Assembly (NCBI GenBank): GCA_015523685.1
Contig: WAJW01000153.1
Span: 1-13,958 of the forward strand
Reading direction: 5' to 3'
DNA from: Archaeoglobaceae archaeon
GTDB lineage: Archaea > Halobacteriota > Archaeoglobi > Archaeoglobales > JdFR-42
DNA: 13,958 bases
Made by a program: the position numbers and the translations under genes. Positions 1 to 7,160 of this stretch are shown here, in pieces. The notes under the pieces are model-generated. The model ran no database searches. It was not told where the DNA came from and saw only the letters and a list, made by a program, of their open reading frames with translations. Within the stretch, counting starts at the first letter, position 1. Each line of letters starts with the position of its first letter.

Positions 1-337
1 AGATGCCAGTATTTTTCAACCACAGACTTACTCATCATCCTGAGTCATTCCGAGAAACCATAAAAAATTTTCCATAAATTCCATTCAGGTTTCTTGATTC
101 AGATAAAATGGTTTACCTTTTAAAAGGAGATTGAAAGGGAGAAACAGAGATGCATCACAGTACATTGAACCCTGAACATGTCCCTCCAATCTGTATTTCC
201 TGATCTCTCCAAATAGCTCATCAATACCCCAGATATCTCATTCATTCAAAGTATCACATATATCACCCAGCATGGTTTCCGTATCTGCATAACTTTTTCA
301 AATCTATAAGTGGTATTCGAAAAATGTTAATTCATGG
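1..337. other. Upstream stretch without a convincing gene
   Basis: I see no gene with an intact frame here. On the minus strand one frame reads about 19 codons (241-297), a TGA (238-240), 50 open codons (88-237), another TGA (85-87), then 18 codons beginning with ATG and ending in TAA. The 50-codon piece has a protein-like composition, including the stretches DIWGIDELFGEIRKY and LFLPFNLLLKGKPFYL. I recognise no family. An open stretch of that length is expected by chance often enough that it may mean nothing; otherwise it is a gene remnant. The right end holds the likely priS promoter. No RNA gene or repeat was recognised. Confidence 0.4.
303..312 (+). promoter_or_regulatory. TATA-like box upstream of priS
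   Basis: The sequence CTATAAGT lies about 27-34 bases before the ATG at 338. That is the usual distance from an archaeal TATA box to its transcription start, so the mRNA could begin at or just before the ATG at 338 (leaderless). There is no Shine-Dalgarno-like sequence before either candidate priS start, which fits a leaderless message. Inferred from sequence only. Confidence 0.4.
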
Positions 338-1501
338 ATGTGCATTTCAGATTTGATGGATGTCACCACCAAGCTTTTCCTCAGAATGAAGTTTGAGGAA
401 TATTACAGAAGACCGAACATAAAAAAGGTCGAAAAGATCGGTACGAGGGAATTTGGATTTATATTCTTTGATGAAAAGTACCCCGAGGTGATGATGAGAA
501 GACACATGTCTTTCAGCGATCTCGATGCACTCTTATCATTTCTGGCAGTTTCCGTTCCGGCCCATGCTTACTATTCATCCGCTCATTACAGGCACCCATC
601 GGCCAGGAGTATGGATGAAAAGGGGTGGATATCGGCCGATCTCATATTTGATCTGGATGCGGATCATCTTCCCAGGAAATACGATTATGAAAAGGGCCTA
701 AGGAAAATTAAAAGAGAGGTGATGAGACTTCTCGGGTCTCTTCAAAGAGAATTCGGGGTTGAAGATTACATGGTTGTTTTTTCAGGAGGAAGAGGATACC
801 ATATCCATGTATTTGATGAGGAATTTGCCCGTCTTGGCTCAGCGGAGAGAAGAGAGATTGCAGATTACATCACGGGCAATTTTAACCATGAATATTTTAT
901 AGGCAGGATATCAAGAGATGGTCATCTGGTTATGGAAGGGAACTGGGATACGAAAATACTCAAGTGCATGGCATCATGGATTAAGGCAATTCAGAATATG
1001 ATGGATCGGGATCTGGAAAAAACAAAGGAATATCTTTCGGCAATTTCAGGAATGAAAAAAGTCTCAACATTAATGGAGAAAATAAAAAATGCGGATCCGG
1101 ATGAGATAAAAGAAGGAAACATGTCCATTTTCATGGATTCACGGAAAAACATAATTAAAAAGCTTATTGAACACGTCCTTGAAAGATGCATTGAAACGGG
1201 AAAAATAAACATAGATGAACCGGTAACAACAGATACAAAGAGACTGATAAGATTGCCCGGAAGCATTCATGGAGGGACCGGATTTATGGCGATGCCTTTA
1301 TCTCCGGATGAACTGAAAGAGTTTGATCCTCTTGAGGATGCGGTCATCTTCCCGGACAGGCCCGTGGAGGTTACATTGAGGAGAGAGGTAAAAATTAGAT
1401 TGAAAGGTCAGGAATTCTGCCTTGACAGAGGAAAACATCAGGTGCCTGAATATCTGGCCGTTTTCCTTCTTGGAAGGGGGTACGGAAAGTATGGATATTG
1501 A
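338..1501 (+). CDS. priS: DNA primase, catalytic small subunit (PriS)
   Basis: Catalytic subunit of the archaeal/eukaryal-type primase. With PriL it synthesises the RNA/DNA primers that start DNA replication. Visible hallmarks over 387 residues: the conserved N-terminal REFGF motif (37-41), the metal-binding acidic motif FDLDAD (104-109, D105/D107), the SGGRGYHIHV nucleotide-binding strand (149-158), and a C-terminal block DTKRLIRLPGSIHGG (299-313), which contains the RLIRLPGS/HG signature and lies next to the expected third catalytic aspartate. Length is normal for an archaeal PriS. The ATG at 338 fits a leaderless transcript; an in-frame ATG at 356 would start MDVTTKLFLRMKFEEYY, which looks more like typical PriS N-termini, so the start is uncertain by six codons. 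It overlaps the downstream GINS gene by 11 bases, implying translational coupling. Confidence 0.96.
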   Translation: MCISDLMDVTTKLFLRMKFEEYYRRPNIKKVEKIGTREFGFIFFDEKYPEVMMRRHMSFSDLDALLSFLAVSVPAHAYYSSAHYRHPSARSMDEKGWISADLIFDLDADHLPRKYDYEKGLRKIKREVMRLLGSLQREFGVEDYMVVFSGGRGYHIHVFDEEFARLGSAERREIADYITGNFNHEYFIGRISRDGHLVMEGNWDTKILKCMASWIKAIQNMMDRDLEKTKEYLSAISGMKKVSTLMEKIKNADPDEIKEGNMSIFMDSRKNIIKKLIEHVLERCIETGKINIDEPVTTDTKRLIRLPGSIHGGTGFMAMPLSPDELKEFDPLEDAVIFPDRPVEVTLRREVKIRLKGQEFCLDRGKHQVPEYLAVFLLGRGYGKYGY

Positions 1502-2063
1502 AAAACTGATTGCGATTTATGAAGAGGGAAAAAAAGGGGGTTTGCAGAAACTTGAGCCTGAATTTTACGATGAAGTTAGAGATTTCATAAATAATCTTGA
1601 AAAGGAAAAGGAGAATTCAGAGAACGAACTGGAGGCCATGAAAATAGAGGACAGGATAAGAACAGCCAGAAGATTGATGAAGAAAATTTTCGAGGGTCGG
1701 ATATCCAAGATAACAAATCTCGCTCTTGCAAGGGCATTTGGTACTGAGGTTGAACTCAGATATCTCACTCCAAGTGAGGAAGAACTACTCAGGAATATGA
1801 TAGGAATTATCGAGAAGGCCAGGAGGCACATTCTGGAAGGGGAGAAAGATTCAGGCGAAGTTGAAGATCTGGATGAAGAAGAAGCTTCAGATGAGGATCG
1901 GGTTCTCGTGAGAATCGTGGAAGATGTGGAGGAAATTCTGGGAAGTGATGGAAAAACATATAAACTAAATTGTGAGGATGTAATTACACTTCCCAGAGTT
2001 AACGCTGAGGCTCTGGTAAAGAGGGGCGTTGCAGAGATAATCGAGGTTGGTGATAGAAAATGA
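1491..2063 (+). CDS. gins51: GINS complex subunit, Gins51/Gins15 type
   Basis: Subunit of the archaeal GINS complex, which with Cdc45/GAN and MCM forms the replicative helicase. The 190-residue product has a helical A domain (about 1-125) containing the RISKITNLALARAFG segment typical of GINS, an acidic linker (about 128-148, rich in Glu/Asp), and a small C-terminal beta domain (about 149-187). The A-then-B order is that of the Gins51 class rather than Gins23. The ATG at 1491 is preferred to one at 1422 because the upstream 23 residues would overlap priS deeply, and a purine-rich GGAAGGGGG (1472-1480) lies just ahead of 1491. The start overlaps the end of priS by 11 bases. A GINS gene directly after priS is a known archaeal arrangement. 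Confidence 0.9.
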   Translation: MDIEKLIAIYEEGKKGGLQKLEPEFYDEVRDFINNLEKEKENSENELEAMKIEDRIRTARRLMKKIFEGRISKITNLALARAFGTEVELRYLTPSEEELLRNMIGIIEKARRHILEGEKDSGEVEDLDEEEASDEDRVLVRIVEDVEEILGSDGKTYKLNCEDVITLPRVNAEALVKRGVAEIIEVGDRK

Positions 2064-2341
2064 AAATGCCTAAGAAGATCAGGACGTACTGCAAATATTG
2101 TGGAAAGCATACCCTCCAGGAAATTGAGAAGGTGAAGAAGGGGAGACAATCATCTCTCAACTGGATTGCAAGGCAGAAGAAAAGGAGACAGGGTATTGGA
2201 AACATGGGTAAATTCTCCAAGGTTCCGGGAGGAGAGAAACCCACGAGAAGGGTCAACATCAGGTACAGATGTACGGAATGTAAAAAAGCTTATACAAGAC
2301 CCACTTTTCGAGCTTCGAGATTTGAGCTTGTGGAGGTGTGA
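2060..2341 (+). CDS. rpl44e: Large ribosomal subunit protein L44e
   Basis: Archaeal/eukaryal large-subunit ribosomal protein, 93 residues, located near the E-site in known structures. It begins MKMPKKIRTYCKYCGKHT and has four zinc-binding cysteines as two CxxC pairs (C11/C14 in YCKYCGK and the later RCTECKK). The highly basic middle segment (WIARQKKRRQG) and the conserved KPTRRVNIRYRC segment are diagnostic. The ATG overlaps the gins51 stop as ATGA (2060-2063), a coupled-translation arrangement. An in-frame ATG at 2066 is possible, but family members normally keep the MK-M/I-PK start. Confidence 0.97.
   Translation: MKMPKKIRTYCKYCGKHTLQEIEKVKKGRQSSLNWIARQKKRRQGIGNMGKFSKVPGGEKPTRRVNIRYRCTECKKAYTRPTFRASRFELVEV
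2332..2338 (+). promoter_or_regulatory. Shine-Dalgarno that decides the rps27e start
   Basis: GGAGGTG inside the last codons of rpl44e is a near-perfect complement to the 3' end of archaeal 16S rRNA. It is about 5-7 bases before the TTG at 2344 but touches the GTG at 2338, so it favours TTG 2344 as the rps27e start even though GTG would give a neat GTGA overlap with the rpl44e stop. Confidence 0.55.
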
Positions 2342-2343
2342 GG

Positions 2344-2520
2344 TTGAGCACGGGAAAGAGCAGATTTATCAGGGTGAGATGTGAGGACTGCAATAACGAG
2401 CAGATTGTATTTGATTACCCTTCAACAACTGTGAAATGCGTGGTATGTGGCAGAACCCTCATACTCCCCACCGGCGGAAAGGGTATGATAAAAACGGAAA
2501 TTATAGAGGTGCTGGAGTAG
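2344..2520 (+). CDS. rps27e: Small ribosomal subunit protein S27e
   Basis: Archaeal/eukaryal small-subunit ribosomal protein with a C4 zinc ribbon. The cysteines are in RCEDCNNEQ and KCVVCGRT, followed by the conserved LPTGGKG loop and an acidic C-terminus. It is 58 residues from the TTG at 2344, or 60 from the GTG at 2338 that overlaps the rpl44e stop. The strong GGAGGTG at 2332-2338 is correctly spaced only for the TTG, so I chose that, but the GTG cannot be excluded. It lies between rpl44e and the aIF2-alpha gene, as in many archaea. Confidence 0.95.
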   Translation: MSTGKSRFIRVRCEDCNNEQIVFDYPSTTVKCVVCGRTLILPTGGKGMIKTEIIEVLE

Positions 2521-2523
2521 AAC

Positions 2524-3315
2524 ATGCTGACAAGAGATGGATACCCGGAAAAAGGAGATTTTGTGATAGGAACGGTAAAGAAAGTCCTTGACTTCGGAGC
2601 TTTTGTCAGACTGGACGAATATAAAGACAGGGAAGGTCTGATACACATCTCCGAAGTTGCCTCGGGCTGGATCAAGAACATAAGGGATCACGTGAAGGAG
2701 GGGCAGAAGGTCGTCTGCAAGGTGCTGAATGTTGATCCCAGAAAGGGGCACATTGATCTCTCACTCAAAGACGTGAATGAACACCAGAAAAGATCAAAGA
2801 TTCAGGAATGGAAAAATGAACAGAAAGCGAATAAATGGCTTGAAATGGCCGGAGAAGAGCTGGGTCTTGACGATAGAGAGATCGAGAAAATCGGGAAAAA
2901 ATTGATGAAAAAGTTCGATACCCTTTATGCTGCTTTTGAAGAGGCTGCCGTGGAAGGATACGGTGTGATAACAAAAGAGGGCTTTGATGAAAAAATTGCA
3001 AAGGAACTTGAAAAAATTGCAAAGGAGAATGTGAAGCTCCCCTATGTTAAAATAGATGGTTATCTTGAGCTCACAAGCACAGCATCTGACGGTATTGAGA
3101 TCATTCGTAATGCTCTTCTGAAAGGCAAGAATATCAAACTCGATGGAATTGAATCAGATATCCATTATGTTGGATCTCCGAGATACAGGATAACCGTCAA
3201 GGCTGGAGATTATAAAAAGGCAGAAAATGCCCTTAAAAAGATTGCCACAACTGTGCTGAAAGAAATAAAATCCAGAGGTGGAAAGGGAGAATTTTTCAGG
3301 AAGGTAGCCCAATGA
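2524..3315 (+). CDS. Translation initiation factor aIF2, alpha subunit
   Basis: Alpha subunit of heterotrimeric aIF2, which delivers initiator Met-tRNA to the small ribosomal subunit. The 263-residue protein has the three expected domains: an N-terminal S1/OB domain (about 10-85, with GTVKKVLDFGAFVRL and GLIHISEV), a central helical domain (about 88-170), and a C-terminal alpha/beta domain (about 175-262) that contacts the gamma subunit. Length and order are normal. A GGAG (2514-2517) lies six bases before the ATG, and the gap after rps27e is only three bases. The stop overlaps the nop10 start as ATGA. Confidence 0.97.
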   Translation: MLTRDGYPEKGDFVIGTVKKVLDFGAFVRLDEYKDREGLIHISEVASGWIKNIRDHVKEGQKVVCKVLNVDPRKGHIDLSLKDVNEHQKRSKIQEWKNEQKANKWLEMAGEELGLDDREIEKIGKKLMKKFDTLYAAFEEAAVEGYGVITKEGFDEKIAKELEKIAKENVKLPYVKIDGYLELTSTASDGIEIIRNALLKGKNIKLDGIESDIHYVGSPRYRITVKAGDYKKAENALKKIATTVLKEIKSRGGKGEFFRKVAQ

Positions 3316-3491
3316 AATCATTGATAAGAAAATGTCCCGAGTGCAGAAGATACACCCTGAAAAAGGCATGCCCCATCTGTGGAAACCATACCGTGATGTC
3401 AATCCCACCCAGGTTCTCTCCTGAAGACCCCAGGGGAAAATACAGGAGAATTCTAAGAAAAGAAGCGGGATTCTATCTCGGTAGAAGGTGA
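3312..3491 (+). CDS. nop10: H/ACA RNP protein Nop10
   Basis: A 59-residue core component of H/ACA ribonucleoprotein particles. It binds Cbf5 and helps guide RNA-directed pseudouridylation of rRNA. The product starts MKSLIRKCPECRRYTLK, carries a four-cysteine zinc site (C8/C11 and C20/C23), and has the nearly invariant Nop10 core PPRFSPEDPRGKYRR (32-46). The ATG overlaps the aIF2-alpha stop by four bases (ATGA, 3312-3315), and the PAC2-family gene begins four bases after the stop. The gene is small enough to be missed by length-filtered gene finding, but the motif leaves little doubt. Confidence 0.97.
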   Translation: MKSLIRKCPECRRYTLKKACPICGNHTVMSIPPRFSPEDPRGKYRRILRKEAGFYLGRR

Positions 3492-3495
3492 AATC

Positions 3496-4275
3496 ATGAA
3501 AAATACAGAAATACGGTATCTGGTTGAACCAGAAAGCATAAAGCTAAAAAATCCAGTACTTGTGGAAGGACTTCCTGGAATAGGACATGTTGGTAAGCTC
3601 GTCGCAGAACATCTCATAAAGGAGCTGAAGGCTGAAAAGATTATCGAGATCTATTCCCCGCACTTCCCTCCACAGGTTATTGTAAATGAGGATGGAACCG
3701 TATCCATGGTCAGGAACGAGATATACATCTGGAAATCGGATAGCAACTCCCCTGATTTACTCATACTTGTTGGGGATTACCAGAGCGTTACAAATGAAGG
3801 TCACTATGAGCTTACCGGCACTTATATAGAGCTTGCAAAGAGGTTTGGAGTAAAAAGGATTTATACTCTTGGAGGATACGGGATAGGTAAGTTTGTTGAG
3901 GAGCCATTCGTCCTCGGGGCTGCAAATTCACCCGACCTCGTGAAGGAAATGGTATCATATGGGGTTGAATTCAGAAACAGTGAACCGGGTGGAGGTATAA
4001 TTGGCGCGTCCGGCCTTCTTCTGGGCTTTGCTGAGCGGGAGGGGATTGAGGCGGTGTGCCTTATGGGAGTAACTTCCGGGTACATGGTCGATCCGAAGAG
4101 TGCTCAGGCGGTTCTTAAAGTCCTCATGAAGGCTCTTAACCTTGAGGTGGGGATGGAAGAGCTCGAGAGAAGGGCTGAAGAAATGGAAAAGATTATCTCG
4201 AGATTGAAAGAGACGGAATCCCAGCTCATGACACCCCAGTACAAGAGGGATGAGGATCTGAGATACTTCGGGTGA
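3496..4275 (+). CDS. PAC2-family protein, putative proteasome assembly chaperone
   Basis: A 259-residue member of the PAC2 family, the archaeal relatives (PbaA/PbaB) of eukaryotic proteasome assembly chaperones. Hallmarks are NPVLVEGLPGIGHVGKL (19-35), a central LLILVGDYQS strand, RIYTLGGYGIG, and GIIGASGLLLGFAEREG. A charged helical tail (about 215-245) precedes the C-terminus. PAC2 proteins that bind the 20S core often end in a hydrophobic-Tyr-X motif. This one ends in LRYFG, with Tyr third from the end, so docking to the alpha ring cannot be assumed. It lies four bases after nop10 and overlaps the ferredoxin by one base. This position after nop10 recurs in archaea. The exact client is unknown. 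Confidence 0.88.
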   Translation: MKNTEIRYLVEPESIKLKNPVLVEGLPGIGHVGKLVAEHLIKELKAEKIIEIYSPHFPPQVIVNEDGTVSMVRNEIYIWKSDSNSPDLLILVGDYQSVTNEGHYELTGTYIELAKRFGVKRIYTLGGYGIGKFVEEPFVLGAANSPDLVKEMVSYGVEFRNSEPGGGIIGASGLLLGFAEREGIEAVCLMGVTSGYMVDPKSAQAVLKVLMKALNLEVGMEELERRAEEMEKIISRLKETESQLMTPQYKRDEDLRYFG

Positions 4276-4457
4276 TGAATATGATTAAGGTCAACAGATT
4301 AAAATGCGCCTACTGTGGAGCATGCATTGGTGTGTGCAGATTCGATGCCAACGAGCTCATAGAAACGTGGGTTGAGATAAACGATAAATGCACCGAGTGC
4401 ATGGCCTGTGTCAGGATTTGTCCTGTCGGGGCTCTGGAGGTGGAAAATGAAAACTGA
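4275..4457 (+). CDS. Small 2[4Fe-4S] ferredoxin, probable partner of geranylgeranyl reductase
   Basis: A 60-residue dicluster ferredoxin. Cluster-ligand cysteines form two CxxCxxCxxxC sets: C11/C14/C17/C21 and C39/C42/C45/C49. The second set is followed by the usual proline; the first is followed by RF, so one cluster environment is slightly unusual. The ATG at 4275 shares one base with the PAC2-gene stop (TGATG); a GTG at 4272 or an ATG at 4281 would also be in frame. Its 3' end overlaps the geranylgeranyl reductase gene by 11 bases. In Methanosarcina acetivorans an adjacent ferredoxin supports the lipid reductase, so electron donation to the next gene product is the likely role (inference). 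Confidence 0.9.
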   Translation: MNMIKVNRLKCAYCGACIGVCRFDANELIETWVEINDKCTECMACVRICPVGALEVENEN

Positions 4458-5631
4458 CTACGATGTTATCGTTATAGGTGCAGGGCCTGGAGGTTCAATG
4501 GCTGCCAGAAAATGTGCCGAGGAGGGACTCGATGTCCTCCTGATTGAGAAAAGACAGGAGATTGGCTCTCCCGTGAGATGTGCTGAAGGTGTGAGCAAAA
4601 AGGGGTTGCAGAAATTCGTTAACCCTCAGAAAAAATGGATTGCAGCTGAAATCAGAGGAGCGAAGATCTACTCACCGGACGGTACTGAAATAGTTATGAG
4701 TGAGGAAATGGCCGGCTCGGAAGTTGGATATGTTCTGGAGAGAAAGATTTTCGATCGATACCTGGCAAGACTCTCTGCACGAGCAGGTGCAGAAGTTCTT
4801 GTAAAAACCAGAGCTACGGGTTTTGAGAGAGAGAATGACATAATGAAGGTCAAAATGGTTCATTTCGGGGAACAGATCGATTACACAGCAAAGATAATAA
4901 TTGGAGCAGATGGGGTTGAGTCAAAGGTTGGAAGGTGGGCAGGGATTGACACTACACTCAAGCTGAGTGAGGTGGAGAGCTGTGTTCAGTATCTCCTTTC
5001 CGGGATTGAACTGGATCCTGAATACTGCCTCTTTTATCTCGGAAATAACGTCGCTCCAGGAGGTTATGTGTGGGTATTTCCCAAAGGGGAGAGAGAGGCG
5101 AATGTGGGAATTGGAGTTCTGGGTTCGAGGGTGGACAGGAGACCGAAAGAATATCTGGATGAATTCATAAAGAAAAGCTATCCCGGGGGAAAGCCTGTTG
5201 AGATGGTTGTCGGCGGTGTTCCAGTAAAAGGAGAGATTGAAACCGCCGTTTCAGACAACGTGATGCTTGTCGGAGATGCTGCCAGACACACCGACCCTAT
5301 AACCGGGGGAGGTATAATAAATGCCATGGAAGCGGGGGTTTATGCAGGAGAGGTTGCGGGAATTGCTGTTGAGAAAGGGGATTATTCAGCACAAACCCTT
5401 TCCCTCTATGATGAGAAGTGGAAATCAACCATAGGGAAGACAATTGCCAGAAATGCCATCCTCAAAGACAAATTCGTGACATTTACAGATGATCAGCTTA
5501 ACAGTCTGGCAAAAGCTCTTGAGGGTGTTAAACTGGAAGATCTCGGTGTAACAGAATTGATAAGGAGGATAATCACGAAAAATCCGAAACTCCTCTGGGA
5601 CATAAAAGATCTGTTCCTGAAGGCAAGATGA
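4447..5631 (+). CDS. Digeranylgeranylglycerophospholipid (geranylgeranyl) reductase
   Basis: A flavoprotein that saturates the double bonds of the isoprenoid chains of archaeal membrane lipids. The 394-residue product has an N-terminal Rossmann FAD motif GAGPGG (11-16), an acidic end of beta-2 (LLIEKR, 31-36), a conserved cysteine near the flavin (VRCAEGVS, C45), the IIGADGVESKVGRWAG segment (151-166), the PGGYVWVFPKG substrate-domain motif (204-214), and a second FAD motif VGDAARHTDPITGGG (275-289). The start at 4447 follows a strong GGAGGTG (4436-4442), so the upstream in-frame start at 4408 is not needed. It overlaps the ferredoxin by 11 bases and is the last gene of the unit that begins at priS. 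Confidence 0.93.
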   Translation: MKTDYDVIVIGAGPGGSMAARKCAEEGLDVLLIEKRQEIGSPVRCAEGVSKKGLQKFVNPQKKWIAAEIRGAKIYSPDGTEIVMSEEMAGSEVGYVLERKIFDRYLARLSARAGAEVLVKTRATGFERENDIMKVKMVHFGEQIDYTAKIIIGADGVESKVGRWAGIDTTLKLSEVESCVQYLLSGIELDPEYCLFYLGNNVAPGGYVWVFPKGEREANVGIGVLGSRVDRRPKEYLDEFIKKSYPGGKPVEMVVGGVPVKGEIETAVSDNVMLVGDAARHTDPITGGGIINAMEAGVYAGEVAGIAVEKGDYSAQTLSLYDEKWKSTIGKTIARNAILKDKFVTFTDDQLNSLAKALEGVKLEDLGVTELIRRIITKNPKLLWDIKDLFLKAR

Positions 5632-5654
5632 AGATATCTCTACTTAAACACATG

Positions 5655-5670
5655 AGAAAGATATTTAATC
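5655..5670 (+). promoter_or_regulatory. Probable TATA region of the oxidoreductase operon
   Basis: The 70-base gap between the lipid reductase and porD holds the AT-rich AGATATTTAATC (5659-5670), about 32-43 bases before the ATG at 5702. This would place a transcription start with a short leader. It suggests the oxidoreductase genes can be transcribed separately from the upstream unit. Read-through is also possible, because no clear terminator is visible in the gap. Confidence 0.35.
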
Positions 5671-5701
5671 ATTGAGGGGCAATGTTAACAGGGATTAGCG
5701 G

Positions 5702-5962
5702 ATGAAAAACAGATATATCGAAATAACCGAGATTCCCCTGACAGGAAATGATCAGATAATCATAACGGGGACCTGGAGAGAAAAGAAGCCTGTTGTAATC
5801 AATGAACTGTGCAGAAAATGCAGGAAGTGTATTGATTTCTGTCCTGACATAGCTATCTCTCCGGGAGAAGATTCGGTAGAGATCAATTATGATTTCTGCA
5901 AGGGCTGTGGCATATGCAGGAATGTCTGTCCGCATGATGCAATAAAGATGGAAGAGGAATAG
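5702..5962 (+). CDS. porD: 2-oxoacid:ferredoxin oxidoreductase, delta (ferredoxin-like) subunit
   Basis: Electron-transfer subunit of a four-subunit pyruvate-type 2-oxoacid:ferredoxin oxidoreductase, carrying electrons from the catalytic subunits to free ferredoxin. The 86 residues contain the family lead-in ITGTWREKKPVV (21-32) and two 4Fe-4S motifs: C37/C40/C43/C47 followed by Pro-Asp, and C66/C69/C72/C76 followed by Pro. Length is typical. It is the first gene of the four-gene set and ends three bases before the alpha-subunit gene. The GTWR lead-in marks the Por/Vor/Kor delta family and excludes a generic ferredoxin. Confidence 0.93.
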   Translation: MKNRYIEITEIPLTGNDQIIITGTWREKKPVVINELCRKCRKCIDFCPDIAISPGEDSVEINYDFCKGCGICRNVCPHDAIKMEEE

Positions 5963-5965
5963 TTT

Positions 5966-7150
5966 ATGGCATTCTGCAGGGTTTTAACAGGCAATCAGGC
6001 TATAAGTCAGGGAGCGAGATTGTGCAGACCTCAGGTTATTGCCATTTACCCCATCACACCTCAATCTGAAATCGCAGAGACAATGGCAGGGTTCACCGCA
6101 GAGGGTGAGCTTGATGCAAGAATTTTCAGGGTCGAATCAGAACACAGTGCTTTGAGTATAGTCATAGGAGCAGAAGTGGCTGGCGCAAGGGCATTCACCG
6201 CAACATCATCCAACGGCCTCTTTTACATGCATGAAATGCTCCACTATGCTTCCGGCCTGAGACTTCCGATAGTTATGGCTGTGGCAAACAGGGCATCTCC
6301 CGCCCCCTGGAACATCTGGGGCGATCACTCTGATTCCATCTCACAGCGTGATACCGGATGGCTTCAGGTTTATGTGGAAAACTGTCAGGAGGCTCTTGAT
6401 ACCGTGATTCAGGCGTACAGAATAGCTGAAGACAGAAGAGTATCTCTCCCCATCATGGTATGTCTTGACGGTTTCACATTGACCCATGTATCCGAAGGTG
6501 TGGATATACCCCCTCAGGATGTCGTCGATGAATTCCTGCCACCTTACGATCCAGAATACAGCCTTTCAAAGCTCATTGAAAGAGACGAGACTGCATGTTT
6601 CTCTCCGGTTATCTTTCCTGAAACCAGCTATATGGAGTACAAATATCTTCAGGCGAAGGCATCGGAGAGATCAAAAGACGTTATCAGAGAGGTTGACAGG
6701 GAGTTTGAGAGAAAATTCAACAGGAAGTGGGGTGGATTAATAGAAAATTATCATACAGATGATGCGGATTATATCCTCGTAACACTCGGGTCACTGACCA
6801 CAACCGCGAGGGCAGTTGTTGATGAGCTCAGAGAGGATGGATGGAGCGTTGGACTGATAAAACTCAGGTTTTACAGGCCCTTTCCAGAAAAAGAGCTCGT
6901 AGATTGTCTTCAAGACGCAAAGATTGTGGGAGTTCTGGACAGGAATTTTTCATATGGATATGCAGGTGCGGTTTACTCTGACCTATCGAGTGCAATTGAT
7001 GGCAGGGCGGAAATTGTTGATTTTATCGGTGGTCTCGGCGGAAGGGAGCTTAATGAGGATCATTTCAGGTATATGTTCAGGAGACTCAAAGAGTTATCAA
7101 CAACGAGAGATCAGAAGAGGGTTGAATGGATAGGACTCAAAATGAAATGA
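5966..7150 (+). CDS. porA: 2-oxoacid:ferredoxin oxidoreductase, alpha subunit (pyruvate or branched-chain type)
   Basis: Alpha subunit (394 aa) of a TPP-dependent enzyme that interconverts a 2-oxoacid plus CoA with acyl-CoA, CO2 and reduced ferredoxin. Visible motifs: AIYPITPQSEIAE (26-38), the cofactor-region RVESEHSALS (55-64), FTATSSNGLFYMHEML (77-92), and NIWGDHSDSISQRDTGW (116-132). A C-terminal transketolase-like domain holds LDRNFSYGYAGAVY and FIGGLGGRELNED, and the protein ends with the WIGL motif. The overall pattern fits PorA/VorA and not KorA. Details such as YPITPQ, PAPW and DEFLPPYDPEYSL recall the 2-ketoisovalerate enzyme as much as the pyruvate enzyme, so the substrate is unsettled and the symbol is used at family level. 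A GAGGAA at the end of porD precedes the ATG. Confidence 0.92.
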   Translation: MAFCRVLTGNQAISQGARLCRPQVIAIYPITPQSEIAETMAGFTAEGELDARIFRVESEHSALSIVIGAEVAGARAFTATSSNGLFYMHEMLHYASGLRLPIVMAVANRASPAPWNIWGDHSDSISQRDTGWLQVYVENCQEALDTVIQAYRIAEDRRVSLPIMVCLDGFTLTHVSEGVDIPPQDVVDEFLPPYDPEYSLSKLIERDETACFSPVIFPETSYMEYKYLQAKASERSKDVIREVDREFERKFNRKWGGLIENYHTDDADYILVTLGSLTTTARAVVDELREDGWSVGLIKLRFYRPFPEKELVDCLQDAKIVGVLDRNFSYGYAGAVYSDLSSAIDGRAEIVDFIGGLGGRELNEDHFRYMFRRLKELSTTRDQKRVEWIGLKMK

Positions 7151-7154
7151 GGTG
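7149..7154 (+). promoter_or_regulatory. Ribosome binding site fixing the porB start
   Basis: GAGGTG straddles the porA stop and lies six bases before the ATG at 7161. The GTG at 7152, which would add three residues, falls inside this site and is therefore unlikely to be the start. Confidence 0.55.
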
Positions 7155-7160
7155 TTACTG

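Noticed and set aside
85..240. In-frame TGA codons as selenocysteine
   Set aside because: No SECIS-like structure or selenoprotein context was recognised; decay or chance is simpler.
1565..2149. Long minus-strand open frame (194 codons) opposite gins51
   Set aside because: Serine-rich, low-complexity translation produced by the purine-rich coding strand of gins51; it overlaps two well-supported genes and has no recognisable domain.
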